Shown piece by piece: positions 7,186 to 15,573 of a stretch of DNA of 33,937 nt. Numbering within the stretch: position 1 is the first letter of the stretch; each line of letters opens with the position of its first letter. The translations under genes were made by a program, and so were the position numbers. The notes under the pieces are model-generated. The model made no database searches. It worked only from the letters and a program-made list of their open reading frames with translations, and had not been told where the DNA came from. The DNA is taken from assembly GCA_947588645.1 (NCBI GenBank), contig CANPYO010000017.1, positions 1-33,937 on the forward strand. Direction: 5' to 3'. The stretch comes from an uncultured Akkermansia sp. (GTDB taxonomy: Bacteria; Verrucomicrobiota; Verrucomicrobiia; Verrucomicrobiales; Akkermansiaceae).

Positions 7186-8596
7186 TACGCCCGAGGGATA
7201 CGCGAAGCAGTACCGCGCTTTGTTGCAAGCTGTGGCGGATTCATGTGATCCAACTGCCGCGGAGGAGCTTCCTGCGGCAGATCCGGAACTCAGCGAGATG
7301 GAGGTGCAGAGCCTGTGGGCTGTCGGCATGTTTGGCAACGAATGGGAAAGCGAGCGACACGGGCACGTGAGCATTTTGGATTTTGGTGAGTGGAACCGCT
7401 CTGCCGGTCCGGACTTCCTGTTTGCGGAGATAAAAATGAATGGGCGTCTGGTGCGCGGAGACATTGAAATCGACCCAAACGCGCAAGCTTGGGAGCAGCA
7501 TGGACACGGCGCAAATCCTCGCTTCAACAATGTCGTGCTCCACGTGGTGCTCACGAAGCCGCCGCAGGGTTGGTACACGCGAAATTCTATGCACATGGAG
7601 GTGCCGGTGGTCTACCTGAGCGCACAGAGAGTGCGGGAAGCTCTGGAGATACAGCAACCTGCCATCGACGCCATCTGTGGACGCAATGATTGGAATGGAC
7701 GCACAGAACTCTGCGCCAAACCGCTCGAAGGCATGAATCCTGCGCAAATCGAGACCCTTCTGCTGTCGGCGGCAGCGCATCGGATAGAGTGCAAGCGGCG
7801 CCGTTACCGTCGCAAAGTGGCCGTGCTCGGGGAAGCCCAAGCTTCATACGAAGCGTGGGCTGAATGCCTGGGCTACAGTGCCAACAAGGAGCCAATGATT
7901 ATGCTGGCTCGGCGCGCGCCGCTCCATCGCATGCGCGGGGTGGATGCAGAAGCCATTTTGCTGGGTATGGCCGGATTTTTGAAACCCGTGTTGCCAAGCC
8001 GCGCGGAGCCTGAAGCCCGTGCCTACCACCGACGCGTATGGGATGCATGGTGGAAGGTCAAGGATGACTTTGCGCTGGGGGGACAGCGAAGCCCGACATG
8101 GCAATTCACCGGCATTCGCCCATTCAACCACCCTCACCGCAGAGTGGCGGCTTTAGCTGTGAGCGCCACCCATTGGCAGGAGATGATGCCCCTGCTCACC
8201 GCCGCACACTCCAGACAACTCATGAGCGCACTGTGCGAGTTGCACCATCCTTTCTGGGAACGGCACAGCATGCTGGATTCCCCCGTCCTTCAACGAACGT
8301 GCGCACTGGTTGGTCGCGAAAGAGCGAAGGACTTTTTGTGCAACCATGTCTATGTGCGAGACGAAACGCGGGAAGCATGGACAGCTTTCACGTGCCTGAC
8401 ACGCACCAAACTGCCTACACGCGTTGCACACTTGGCTCGGGCTCTTTTTGGACAACGCGAGGATCTGCGCGGCATCATGCGCCACGAATACGCGTGCCAG
8501 GCCCTGCTACAAATCGGCACCGATTTCTGCCGCAACGGTGCGTGCCAGGACTGCCTGTTTCCTCTTCAACTCAAAAGCCTTTGCAACCCTCGTTGA
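7169..8596 (+). CDS. DUF2851 family protein
   Basis: 475 aa (473 if the second ATG at 7175 is used). The family signature is clear: HVSILDFGEWNRSAGPDFLFAEI near residues 64-86, then RGDIEIDPNAQAWEQHGHG and NNVVLHVVL. The C-terminus carries the paired-cysteine motif CRNGACQDCLFPL, probably a metal site, as in other members. The function is not established. The N-terminal half, with its D/E-x-E-I-D pattern and conserved His, resembles a nuclease-type fold, but that is inference. It overlaps the STAS gene by 17 nt and precedes the squalene synthase by 14 nt. Confidence 0.8.
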   Translation: MGMKADTPEGYAKQYRALLQAVADSCDPTAAEELPAADPELSEMEVQSLWAVGMFGNEWESERHGHVSILDFGEWNRSAGPDFLFAEIKMNGRLVRGDIEIDPNAQAWEQHGHGANPRFNNVVLHVVLTKPPQGWYTRNSMHMEVPVVYLSAQRVREALEIQQPAIDAICGRNDWNGRTELCAKPLEGMNPAQIETLLLSAAAHRIECKRRRYRRKVAVLGEAQASYEAWAECLGYSANKEPMIMLARRAPLHRMRGVDAEAILLGMAGFLKPVLPSRAEPEARAYHRRVWDAWWKVKDDFALGGQRSPTWQFTGIRPFNHPHRRVAALAVSATHWQEMMPLLTAAHSRQLMSALCELHHPFWERHSMLDSPVLQRTCALVGRERAKDFLCNHVYVRDETREAWTAFTCLTRTKLPTRVAHLARALFGQREDLRGIMRHEYACQALLQIGTDFCRNGACQDCLFPLQLKSLCNPR

Positions 8597-8610
8597 ACGG
8601 TCAAAAGACT

Positions 8611-9471
8611 ATGGATCCCCTGCTCAAATCCGTCTCACGCACCTTTTATTTATCCATCAAACGCCTGCCGCCAAAAATGCGTGCCGGTGTTGCTGTGGGG
8701 TACCTGCTGGCACGCGCGACAGACAGCGTAGCGGACGCGTCCCGTATTCCCCATGCCGAGAGAATTGCCACCCTCCGTGCCATGGGACAAAGTATCGCCG
8801 GCACTGCACAAGAAGCTCCTATCCCGGAGGCAATTTGCGAAGCGGCGGACACCCCGGCGGAAGCAGCCTTGCTCACCCGCTTTGGCGACGTCTTGGACGC
8901 TTTGGCCAAGCTTCCGCCTCAGCAAGCAACGCTTGTGCGCGAAGTACTCGCCTCCATCCTCCAAGGGCAGCTCTGGGATCTCTCCTTTTTCGAGGAGCAC
9001 ACTCGGGTGCTTTCCGATGAACAAACGCGCCTCTACACGTACCGCGTGGCGGGATGCGTGGGCAGATTTTGGACCCGCCTGGGACGCGTTACACTGGGCG
9101 ATCATTTTTGTGCCGCAGAGGAGGCTGAAGAGATGGAGGAAGCGGCGGTGCGCTATGGTTGCGGGCTGCAACTGATCAATATCCTGCGCGACCGCGAAGA
9201 AGACGCTCGCACACGCGGTCGAGAGTATCTGTGCAGCGACGCACAGGTGTGGATGGATCGTGCCGAAAGAGCGATGCAAGACGGGTTGGACTACGCTCGC
9301 CGACTGCGAGGATGGCGAGTGCGAGTGGCCTCTATGCTGCCGGCTTTACTGGGGATTAAAACGCTTGCAAAACTTCGTCGCGCCAAGCCGGGCAAGCGAG
9401 TTAAAATATCGCGAGCAACAGTATACAGCTGCGTTCTGTGCGCCTTGCTTTCCCCCCCAAAAAAACAATAG
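8611..9471 (+). CDS. Squalene/phytoene synthase family protein (probably squalene synthase)
   Basis: 286 aa from the ATG at 8611; the track's start at 8098 runs through DUF2851 and is rejected. The N-terminus SRTFYLSIKRLP is typical. The two Asp-rich motifs that bind diphosphate-Mg are present: DSVAD at 38-42 and DREED at 194-198 within INILRDREEDARTRGREYL. Also visible: YTYRVAGCVGRFWTRLG near 143-158, and a C-terminal SMLPALLGIKTLAKL. The family condenses two prenyl diphosphates head to head. The pattern fits squalene synthase better than phytoene synthase, but no hopanoid or carotenoid gene is adjacent to confirm this. Confidence 0.85.
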   Translation: MDPLLKSVSRTFYLSIKRLPPKMRAGVAVGYLLARATDSVADASRIPHAERIATLRAMGQSIAGTAQEAPIPEAICEAADTPAEAALLTRFGDVLDALAKLPPQQATLVREVLASILQGQLWDLSFFEEHTRVLSDEQTRLYTYRVAGCVGRFWTRLGRVTLGDHFCAAEEAEEMEEAAVRYGCGLQLINILRDREEDARTRGREYLCSDAQVWMDRAERAMQDGLDYARRLRGWRVRVASMLPALLGIKTLAKLRRAKPGKRVKISRATVYSCVLCALLSPPKKQ

Positions 9472-9496
9472 CAACCGCATTTCTAATGTGGCTGCC
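9471..9496. repeat. Degenerate module B hairpin between squalene synthase and def
   Basis: GCAACCGCAT-ttcta-ATGTGGCTGC is an inverted repeat and a degenerate form of the 28-bp module B hairpin. It starts at the last base of the squalene synthase stop codon. Lying between convergent genes, it could act as a transcript-end structure. Confidence 0.65.
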
Positions 9497-9513
9497 TCGT
9501 CTGGCTCTATCCG

Positions 9514-9534
9514 CCTCAGCTTTCCCTGCTGAGG
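9514..9534. terminator. Hairpin at the def 3' end
   Basis: CCTCAGC-tttccct-GCTGAGG, a perfect 7-bp stem spanning the def stop codon (9516-9518). No clear T-run follows on either strand, so it may protect RNA ends rather than terminate. Confidence 0.4.
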
Positions 9535-10070
9535 ATGCGCTTCAGGCGCTTTGCCAGCGTCACCTTGGCGGCACTGGATACTCGATCGGTGAAAAGCACA
9601 CCCTTCAGATGATCACACTCGTGCTGCAGGCATCGGGCAAGCAATCCCCCGCAATCTATCTCCAGTACGCTGCCGTCCAGCTTGTACAGCTTAGCGCGCA
9701 CGCGCCCGGGACGAGAAACTTGGGAGCGTATATTTTTCACGCTCAGGCATCCCTCGGTGCATAGCTCTTCCTTGCCGTAGGGTTCCAATTCAGGATTCAC
9801 AAAAACGAGAGGCATCACGCTGCGCATGTCCACTTCCGCCCCGTTTACAATGATTTTTTCGGCAGGCTCATCTTCGTCTTCCGGAATATCGATGACCACC
9901 AGCTGAATACCTAATCCCACCTGTGGGGCAGCAAGACCTATTCCCTGTGCCGCGTACATGGTTTCTAGCATATTCACTGCCAGTGTATTGTGCTCAAGCT
10001 CCACTTTCTCTACCCTGGCACATGCCTCGCGGAGCACATGGTCGCCGTACTGTTTAATTTCCAGCAGCAT
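9516..10070 (-). CDS. def: Peptide deformylase
   Basis: 184 aa from the ATG at 10070; the track's longer start at 10187 reads through repeat DNA. The three deformylase motifs are present: GIGLAAPQVG near residues 43-52, EGCLS at 106-110 (metal ligand Cys108), and QHECDHLKG near 149-157 (ligands His150 and His154, catalytic Glu151). The HExxH is HECDH, where HEIDH or HEYDH is usual. It removes formyl groups from nascent proteins. The insertion EDEDEPAEKIIVNGAEVD near 64-81 is longer than in E. coli. Convergent with the squalene synthase. Confidence 0.96.
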   Translation of the reverse strand: MLLEIKQYGDHVLREACARVEKVELEHNTLAVNMLETMYAAQGIGLAAPQVGLGIQLVVIDIPEDEDEPAEKIIVNGAEVDMRSVMPLVFVNPELEPYGKEELCTEGCLSVKNIRSQVSRPGRVRAKLYKLDGSVLEIDCGGLLARCLQHECDHLKGVLFTDRVSSAAKVTLAKRLKRILSRES

Positions 10071-10080
10071 TTCGCCATTT

Positions 10081-10108
10081 ATTTTACAGCCGCCACCCAC
10101 ATTGTCAA
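10081..10108 (-). promoter_or_regulatory. Promoter of def, near-leaderless
   Basis: On the minus strand: TTGACA, 16 bp, TAAAAT, then 10 nt to the ATG. The leader would be about 3 nt. Confidence 0.6.
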
Positions 10109-10128
10109 GCAGAACCCAAGGCAAATGC

Positions 10129-10207
10129 CACATCCGTCCCAAGAAAAAGCACCCCCAATAGGCAGTTAACGGCACACCATGAAGCATAAGTTGTTGGTTA
10201 TTTACGA
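10129..10207 (-). repeat. Module F repeat, copy 1
   Basis: A ~79-bp segment from cacatccgtcccaagaaaaa through ggcagttaacggcaca and cataagttgttggttattta. The inverse copy at 22175-22253 differs at about four positions. Here it lies upstream of def (minus strand); the other copy lies upstream of purN (plus strand). In each case the cacatccgtccc end faces the gene. Confidence 0.88.
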
Positions 10208-10476
10208 TGTACGATTTACGATTTGGATTATAGCGCGCCGAAGGCGCGGGCTATGCGAAAGCCTTAGCTAAGGGGGAGGGTGAAATCATGGATGGTTATT
10301 GGTTAGAGAGGTGTCGAATTTTGCGGAGCCGTGTCTCCGGCTTTGCTACATCGTACATGGACGCCGTCAGGCGCCCCCGTCTCGCCTCCCCGCAAGTTTC
10401 GCTCGCCGAATTACCTAATCGTAAATGGGTCACGTTTTTTCTTGGGACAGATGGGGGCCATAAGACCCTTCCCCAG
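10208..10476. repeat. Repeat mosaic between module F and the MITE-like element
   Basis: Holds a heptamer run (acgatgtacgatttacgattt), the hairpin gcgcgccgaaggcgcggg, a GCGGAGCCGTGTCTCCGGC imperfect hairpin, ggacgccgtcaggcgccc, and a second end fragment ttttttcttgggacagatg. No ORF here looks protein-like. Confidence 0.55.
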
Positions 10477-10700
10477 GGCAAACGCATTTGAGAGAAGGTC
10501 ATCAACAGAGAAAATGCCCTTATTGACTGATATCTCTCTTTATACGCATCAAAAATCATGACAACAAGAGATCATCATGATGATGGCTCCAAAGGGATCT
10601 CAGCATACATTAATGATCTGAAAAAATCTGCGCAACACGCACATTATTAATAAATCGTAAATCGTAAATCGTAAATCTGACTCCTCTCAAATGCGGTTTG
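10477..10700 (+). mobile_element. MITE-like element C, copy 1 (ends in tilS stop)
   Basis: Left end GGCAAACGCATTTGAGAGAA, then the core with aaaatgcccttattgactgatat, atcatgacaacaagagatcatcatgat, ctccaaagggatctcagcatac, a tandem heptamer run (aatcgtaaatcgtaaatcgt), and a degenerate right end ctcaaatgcggtttgagg. The right end supplies the last codons and stop of tilS. It has no ORF of its own and resembles a miniature inverted-repeat element. Confidence 0.75.
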
Positions 10701-11631
10701 AGGCTGGGCTTTCAATGAATAGACGTTTGTGTGCTCGTCGGGCGCGGAAGCCACCCGGCAAATTGCAGCAGCTATTGGCCGCCTGTGTCGGCAAAATGGC
10801 GCAAACTGCGTTCACGCAAGCCTCCGAAAGGTTTGGCACTCCGCAACGCCTCATGTAGTGCAGCACCACCGCCCGACATAATTCTGCCGGTTTGTCCGTC
10901 AAAAACGGTAGATAGAGACGTCCCTGCGGATCGGTGAGCGGCAGAGCATCCAGCGCAGCATCCAGCGCGGCGCACACATCCCCTTGCAGGCGGGCGCCTC
11001 GCAGCAACGCCGGTACGGCATCTCGCCCCATTGCCTCGTTGAGCGCCGGTAAAACTCGCAAACGCAACTTGTTGCGGACGGCCGCAGCGGGGTCGGCATT
11101 GGTAGTGTCTTCACGCCAATTTTGGCCGATTTCATGGAGCCACGCCGTAATGGACGCGCGCCGTATGCCGAGCATGGGTCGCAACCAAATGATGTCCCCC
11201 TCTTGTCTCTGAAGCTGCATACCTCGCAATCCCGCAGAGCCCCGCGCCAAGTTGAAGAGTACGGTTTCCGCCTGGTCATCCGCATGGTGCGCGAGCGCCA
11301 CGGCCCGAAACCCCACGCTGAGAGCGTGCTCGATGAGGATACGGCGGCGTTCGTGACGCGCTGTTGTTTCCAGTGACTCACCGCTCTGTTCTGCCTTTGC
11401 GGGCACGTCGACGCGGTACTCCGCGAAAGTCACACCAAGCTGCCGGCAGAGATCACGGCAAAACCGCGCATCTTCATCGGCCTCTTGTCCACGTATGCCA
11501 TGGTGCACATGGCACGCCTGCATCGGCACTCCGTGCAATGCGAGAAGACGCAACAGAGCCACCGAATCCCGTCCACCACTCAGGCCGAGAATTACGGGTT
11601 CTTGTGGGCACTCAAATGGCTCCGGCCACAT
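10687..11631 (-). CDS. tilS: tRNA(Ile)-lysidine synthase
   Basis: 314 aa. The PP-loop ATP pyrophosphatase motif SGGRDS is at residues 18-23 in [18 protein letters not shown], followed by [22 protein letters not shown] and [22 protein letters not shown]-like [20 protein letters not shown]. TilS converts C34 of the AUA-reading tRNA-Ile to lysidine. The protein is shorter than the ~430-aa E. coli enzyme, keeping the catalytic domain and only a small C-terminal part, as in many compact TilS proteins. Its final residues (SPASNRI) overlap the degenerate end of a repeat element. It starts 11 nt after the pseudopilin stop, so the two are probably co-transcribed. Confidence 0.93.
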   Translation of the reverse strand: [314 protein letters not shown]

Positions 11632-11642
11632 AGCTCCCCAAA

Positions 11643-12386
11643 TCAGCGCTCCTTCTTTCTCTTGGTGGGGATGAGCTTTTCCGGGTTAATCTTGCGGAAA
11701 AGCTTGGCGGCTTCCAGCTGTTCCTCATCCTTGATTTCAAACTGCTGCACCACCCCGCTGGCATACGCCACGACAAGGGCGTTACTATGTCTGTTCTGCG
11801 CCGGTAAAACCATGCTCTTGAAGTCCTTCAGACTCGTCACGCTTTTGCCGATTTTGGGAATTCCATCGCTGAGCCAAGGGAGCATATCCAAATGCTTTTT
11901 CCCGAGAGTGCGAATCTGGGAATTCGGGTTCTTCTCGTCCTCTGATCCATCCGTCCACGAGACGTACGACACGCTGCGCTCACTCGCTTCCATCAGTGTG
12001 CCTTCATTGACCGTGATACGGTGATCCCCCGGGCAGTGGAAGATGGTTGCCAGCTTCATTTTGTGCTTGCGGTCACGGGGCAATACGGTCGAATCCAGCT
12101 CGGGTCCCAGTGCGAGCCACCACCCGTCCGCCTCATTCATCTCCTCGGTATCCTCGTCATCTGCCATTCCGCTTGTCGGCAGCAGATTGCGCGTGGACAT
12201 ATCTTGCCCGTACTTGATGCCCAACTTGGCGAGCTGGTCGACATTTGCCCGGCACTTTACGATATCTCCCGAGTTCAGGTAACTGAACAAAAGAGGAAAA
12301 GATATACCCAGCAACACCGCTAGAATGGCTATGACTACTATGAGCTCAACTAACGTGAATCCGGCGTGTTCTTTCGTGCTCCTCAT
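11643..12386 (-). CDS. Type II secretion/type IV pilus-like pseudopilin (prepilin N-methylation motif)
   Basis: 247 aa. A short basic leader (MRSTKEHAG) is followed by FTLVELIVVIAILAVLLGI, the class III prepilin cleavage and methylation motif; cleavage would occur after Gly9, leaving Phe1 and Glu5. The rest has a globular domain with WWLALGPELDS, FHCPGDHR and SYVSWTDGS, and a basic C-terminus (IPTKRKKER). Verrucomicrobia and Planctomycetes encode many such single pseudopilins away from secretion operons. The FHCPGD motif and an H-containing late segment recall the 'H-X9-DG' type of protein in those phyla, but that motif is not clearly present. Confidence 0.85.
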   Translation of the reverse strand: MRSTKEHAGFTLVELIVVIAILAVLLGISFPLLFSYLNSGDIVKCRANVDQLAKLGIKYGQDMSTRNLLPTSGMADDEDTEEMNEADGWWLALGPELDSTVLPRDRKHKMKLATIFHCPGDHRITVNEGTLMEASERSVSYVSWTDGSEDEKNPNSQIRTLGKKHLDMLPWLSDGIPKIGKSVTSLKDFKSMVLPAQNRHSNALVVAYASGVVQQFEIKDEEQLEAAKLFRKINPEKLIPTKRKKER

Positions 12387-12393
12387 ACTCCCT

Positions 12394-12421
12394 AATCTAC
12401 CACATACCCGGGCTATGTCAA
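12394..12421 (-). promoter_or_regulatory. Promoter of pseudopilin-tilS, leaderless geometry
   Basis: On the minus strand: TTGACA, 16 bp, TAGATT, then 7 nt to the ATG at 12386. It is preceded by TTTTTTCTGAAAGC, also found at the left edge of the window. Confidence 0.65.
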
Positions 12422-12530
12422 GCTTTCAGAAAAAATCGAGTAGGGGACTTTCACACGTGTCCCAAGAAAATTTGGCTCCGCTTCCCGCCGCTTTGTAACG
12501 CTGTCCGTGCGTGGCTTCGTGAACTCCCTA

Positions 12531-12711
12531 GGACAACCGCATTTGAGAGAAGTCAATTAACAGAAAAATACTCTTATTGACTGATATCACTGTTTATACG
12601 TATCAAAAACCGTGATAACCAGTGGTCATCATGATGATGGCTCCAAAGGAATCTCAGCATACATCCATGATCTGAAAAAATCTGCGCAACGCGCACATTA
12701 TTAATAAATCG
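12531..12711 (+). mobile_element. MITE-like element C, copy 2 (core interrupted before its hairpin end)
   Basis: Left end GGACAACCGCATTTGAGAGAAG, then gactgatatcactgtttata, cgtgataaccagtggtcatca (an imperfect TGATAACC/GGTCATCA hairpin), ctccaaaggaatctcagcat and gcgcaacgcgcacattattaa. The matching right end (module B, 12911-12938) is displaced by an inserted module A, so the complete composite spans 12531-12938. Confidence 0.78.
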
Positions 12712-12739
12712 TACAAAACTGCCGACGGTGTAAGGCAGA

Positions 12740-12888
12740 TTGGACAAAAGCGCAGCTTTTGCCCCGCAGGGGCGAAAGCGACCGACGGCTGTAAGGTCGA
12801 TTAGCCAAAAGCACAGCTTTTGCCCCGGAGGGGTGAGGAGTCGTGAGGCGACTCCGAAGCAATAGGCAATGAGGTGCCTACGAGTCAA
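12740..12888 (+). repeat. Module A hairpin-chain repeat, copy 2
   Basis: ttggacaaaagcgcagctttt, ccccgcagggg, gaaagcgaccgacggctgta, ggagtcgtgaggcgactcc and a final cgagtcaa. It is flanked by aatcgtacaaaactgccgac on the left and heptamers cgtacatcgtacctcgtac on the right, the same junctions as around 1049-1155. Confidence 0.85.
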
Positions 12889-12910
12889 CGTACATCGTAC
12901 CTCGTACATA

Positions 12911-12938
12911 GGCAAACGCATTTCCTAATGCGTTTGCC
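12911..12938. repeat. Module B 28-bp hairpin, copy 3
   Basis: GGCAAACGCATT-tcct-AATGCGTTTGCC, a perfect 12-bp inverted repeat. It ends 22 bp before the purH -35 box. Confidence 0.9.
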
Positions 12939-12960
12939 CTGTGTCCTCATGCGTTTACAC

Positions 12961-12989
12961 TTGACTTTCCCCGGGTGGAGGTGTAACCT
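12961..12989 (+). promoter_or_regulatory. Promoter of purH-pdxJ
   Basis: TTGACT, 17 bp, TAACCT. Transcription would start near 12996, giving a leader of about 37 nt. No purine riboswitch is visible in so short a leader. Confidence 0.6.
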
Positions 12990-13032
12990 GAGCGCGCTTC
13001 GCTGATCGAGGCAAAACATCCCCACTCATCAC

Positions 13033-14616
13033 ATGGCTACGCAGAAGAATGAACGTATTGAACGTGCCCTGTTGTCAGTATCGGATAAGACAGGACTTGA
13101 AACCTTTGCGAGAAGATTGTCCGATATGGGCGTGCAGCTCATCTCCACAGGCGGCACCTGCAAATACCTCCGCGGACTCGGTTTGGAAGTCACTGAAGTG
13201 TCGGACTACACCGGGGCGCCGGAGCTTTTCGATGGTCGAGTGAAAACGCTGCACCCAAAGGTTCATGGCGGGCTGCTGTGGCGCCGTGACCTGGCCGAGC
13301 ATCAAAAACAGGCCGAGGAGCACAACATCCCCACCATCGACCTTGTTTGCGTCAACCTTTACCCCTTCGAGCAGACGATTGCCAAAAAAGGGGTCTCTCT
13401 GTCCGAAGCCATTGAAAACATCGATATCGGAGGACCGTCCATGCTGCGTTCTGCCGCCAAGAATTACGAATCCGTCACGGTGGTAACGGATCCGGAGGAC
13501 TACGACCATGTGCTGGGGGAGATGGAGCGTCCGTCCGAGGACGGCACCCCCCTGTGCTGGACGACGCGAAAAACACGGAAGAGTTTGGCTGTCAAAGTTT
13601 TTAAGCGAACCGCCTTGTATGACATGGCCATTTCCAACTTCTTGGGCGGACAAGGTGAGGACAATATCAAGATGACGTTCTCACTCACTCTTCCCTTTGC
13701 GCAGACTCTGCGTTACGGAGACAACCCCCACCAACCCAGCCTGCTGTACGGCGACTTTGAGAAAATTTTCAGCCAACTGCAAGGAAAGGAACTTTCCTAC
13801 ACGAACGTGTTGGATCTGGATGCTGCGGCATCTCTCATCTCCAATTTCCGGCGTCCCACCGTCGGCATCCTCAAGCACACCAATCCCTGTGGCGTAGGGC
13901 AGGACAACGACGATCTGGTCGCAGCCTGGAAGCGTGCCTATCAGACTGACACTCAGGCTCCTTTCGGCGGAGTTATTGTGATGAACCGACCAATGACAGA
14001 GGCGCTTGCGCACATCGTGGCAGCCATCTTCACGGACGTCATCATTGCGCCGGATTATGAGCCGGGGGCTCGCGCCCTGCTGCAGAAAAAGAAAAATTGT
14101 CGCATCATGCGCATCGATATGGACGCATGGAAGGAGTATTGCAAAGCCCCCATTGTCCGCTCTGCTCCCGGGGGGGTCATGACGATGAAGCGCGATACTG
14201 AAGTGATGGGACTGGACGATCTGGAGAGCAAGGTCGTTACCAAGCGTGTGCCCACCGCCGATGAGATGGAGGCCATGCGTTTCGCTTGGCGCGTATGCAA
14301 GCAAGTGCATTCCAACGCCATTGTCTTCAGCGATAAGGATGGTACGCTGGGCATCGGCGCCGGACAAATGAGCCGTGTAGATTCTGCGAAAATCGCCGTC
14401 TGGAAAGCCGGTCAGGCCGGGCTCTCCCTAAAGGGAAGCGTCATCGCCTCCGATGGACTCTTCCCCTTTGCCGATGGGTTGCAAACAGCCATCGACGCCG
14501 GTGCGACAGCATGCATCCAACCCGGAGGCTCCATTCGTGATCAAGAGGTGATCGATGCGGCAGATGCCGCTGGAATCGCCATGGTCTTCACCGGAGCCCG
14601 CCACTTCCTCCACTAA
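13033..14616 (+). CDS. purH: Bifunctional AICAR transformylase/IMP cyclohydrolase
   Basis: 527 aa, the usual length. The N-terminal cyclohydrolase domain shows [25 protein letters not shown] and [14 protein letters not shown] (residues ~69-82). The transformylase domain has [36 protein letters not shown] (with the catalytic Lys-His pair) and [11 protein letters not shown]; it ends in GARHFLH. It carries out the last two steps of IMP synthesis. pdxJ follows 21 nt after the stop, so they form an operon. purN, another formyl-folate step of the same pathway, lies 7.7 kb away in its own unit. Confidence 0.98.
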   Translation: MATQKNERIERALLSVSDKTGLETFARRLSDMGVQLISTGGTCKYLRGLGLEVTEVSDYTGAPELFDGRVKTLHPKVHGGLLWRRDLAEHQKQAEEHNIPTIDLVCVNLYPFEQTIAKKGVSLSEAIENIDIGGPSMLRSAAKNYESVTVVTDPEDYDHVLGEMERPSEDGTPLCWTTRKTRKSLAVKVFKRTALYDMAISNFLGGQGEDNIKMTFSLTLPFAQTLRYGDNPHQPSLLYGDFEKIFSQLQGKELSYTNVLDLDAAASLISNFRRPTVGILKHTNPCGVGQDNDDLVAAWKRAYQTDTQAPFGGVIVMNRPMTEALAHIVAAIFTDVIIAPDYEPGARALLQKKKNCRIMRIDMDAWKEYCKAPIVRSAPGGVMTMKRDTEVMGLDDLESKVVTKRVPTADEMEAMRFAWRVCKQVHSNAIVFSDKDGTLGIGAGQMSRVDSAKIAVWKAGQAGLSLKGSVIASDGLFPFADGLQTAIDAGATACIQPGGSIRDQEVIDAADAAGIAMVFTGARHFLH

Positions 14617-14637
14617 CTTTTTCTTGCATACCATACC

Positions 14638-15375
14638 ATGGTGCACCTGGGTGTCAATATCGACCATGTGGCCACGCTGCGCCAGGCACGCTATGCCGGG
14701 GAACCAACCGCTGCCGTCCCCGAGCCTTCCGTGCTCGAGGCTGCCCGCGCGGCCATGCGAGGCGGTGCGGATTCCATCACTTTGCACGTGCGCGAGGATC
14801 GTCGCCACATGCAAGAAGAGGATGCGCTTAACGTGCGCCGCGAAATACCTTTGCCTCTCAACCTGGAGATGGGTGCCACCGGCGCCATGCTTGACGTGGC
14901 TTCCCGTGTGCGTCCAAACTTCGTGTGCCTTGTGCCCGAACGCCGACAGGAACTTACTACCGAAGGCGGGCTGGATGTCGTCAGCCGTCGGCTGCAATTG
15001 AGCGAACTTGTAGCTGCCATCGCGGAACAGGGCGCGCGCGTGAGCATGTTCATTGACCCGGAACCCGAGCAGGTTCGTGCCTCCGCCGATATCGGAGCCC
15101 CCATGGTGGAGCTGCACACAGGGCGCCTCGCCAACGCTGCCGGTCAGGAGCAAGAGCGCGAGTTGCAACGTCTCATCGACGCCTCCTCCCTCGCCCATTC
15201 TCTGGGACTGGAAGTACACGCCGGTCATGGCATTCGCCTCTCCCACCTTCCGCTCCTTGCTCGCCTTCCTCATCTTGCCGAACTCAACATCGGTCATACT
15301 CTCATTGCCCGCTCCATTTTCATTGGTCTTGCTCAGGCTGTTCGCGAGATGAAAAACGCCCTCGACAAGATGTAA
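14638..15375 (+). CDS. pdxJ: Pyridoxine 5'-phosphate synthase
   Basis: 245 aa, typical length. Family motifs: VHLGVNIDHVATLRQAR at the N-terminus, GGADSITLHVREDRRHM near 42-58, PLNLEMGAT (the conserved Glu) near 72-80, VCLVPERRQELTTEGGL near 96-112, VSMFIDPEPEQ, and VHAGHGI plus ELNIGHTLIARSIFIGL near the C-terminus. It joins 1-deoxyxylulose 5-phosphate and 3-amino-2-oxopropyl phosphate to make pyridoxine 5'-phosphate, in the DXP-dependent B6 pathway. The window also carries the PLP enzyme Alr. Confidence 0.98.
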   Translation: MVHLGVNIDHVATLRQARYAGEPTAAVPEPSVLEAARAAMRGGADSITLHVREDRRHMQEEDALNVRREIPLPLNLEMGATGAMLDVASRVRPNFVCLVPERRQELTTEGGLDVVSRRLQLSELVAAIAEQGARVSMFIDPEPEQVRASADIGAPMVELHTGRLANAAGQEQERELQRLIDASSLAHSLGLEVHAGHGIRLSHLPLLARLPHLAELNIGHTLIARSIFIGLAQAVREMKNALDKM

Positions 15376-15433
15376 GAAAAGCATTCTCATGCACGACGGA
15401 GGCAGACGGGGTCTGCCCATGTACGAGGTACGA

Positions 15434-15531
15434 TTTGGAAAGTGAGCGCGTGTTGCGCGGATTTTTTCGGATCATTAACGCATGGGAAATGGATTGAATG
15501 AGATCGGAGAAATTTTATTGGGACACGTGTG
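15434..15531 (+). repeat. Hybrid repeat: element C fragment joined to module D copy 2
   Basis: Begins gaaagtgagcgcgtgttgcg, passes into gcggattttttcggatcatta, the reverse complement of the element C core end, and then continues directly as acgcatgggaaatggattga of module D, ending attgggacacgtgtgg. The join at about 15474 is a clean hybrid of two modules. Confidence 0.75.
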
Positions 15532-15573
15532 GTTTTTGAGTTGATGCAAATGTGCTTGTCCTGCAAAATTAAG

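Noticed and set aside
8098-8610. N-terminal extension of the squalene synthase
   Set aside because: It is a shadow of DUF2851; the conserved SRTFYLSIKRLP begins eight residues after the ATG at 8611.
10288-10559. Small ORFs in the def-tilS gap
   Set aside because: They lie across element C and heptamers in both strands and have no protein-like composition or conserved start.
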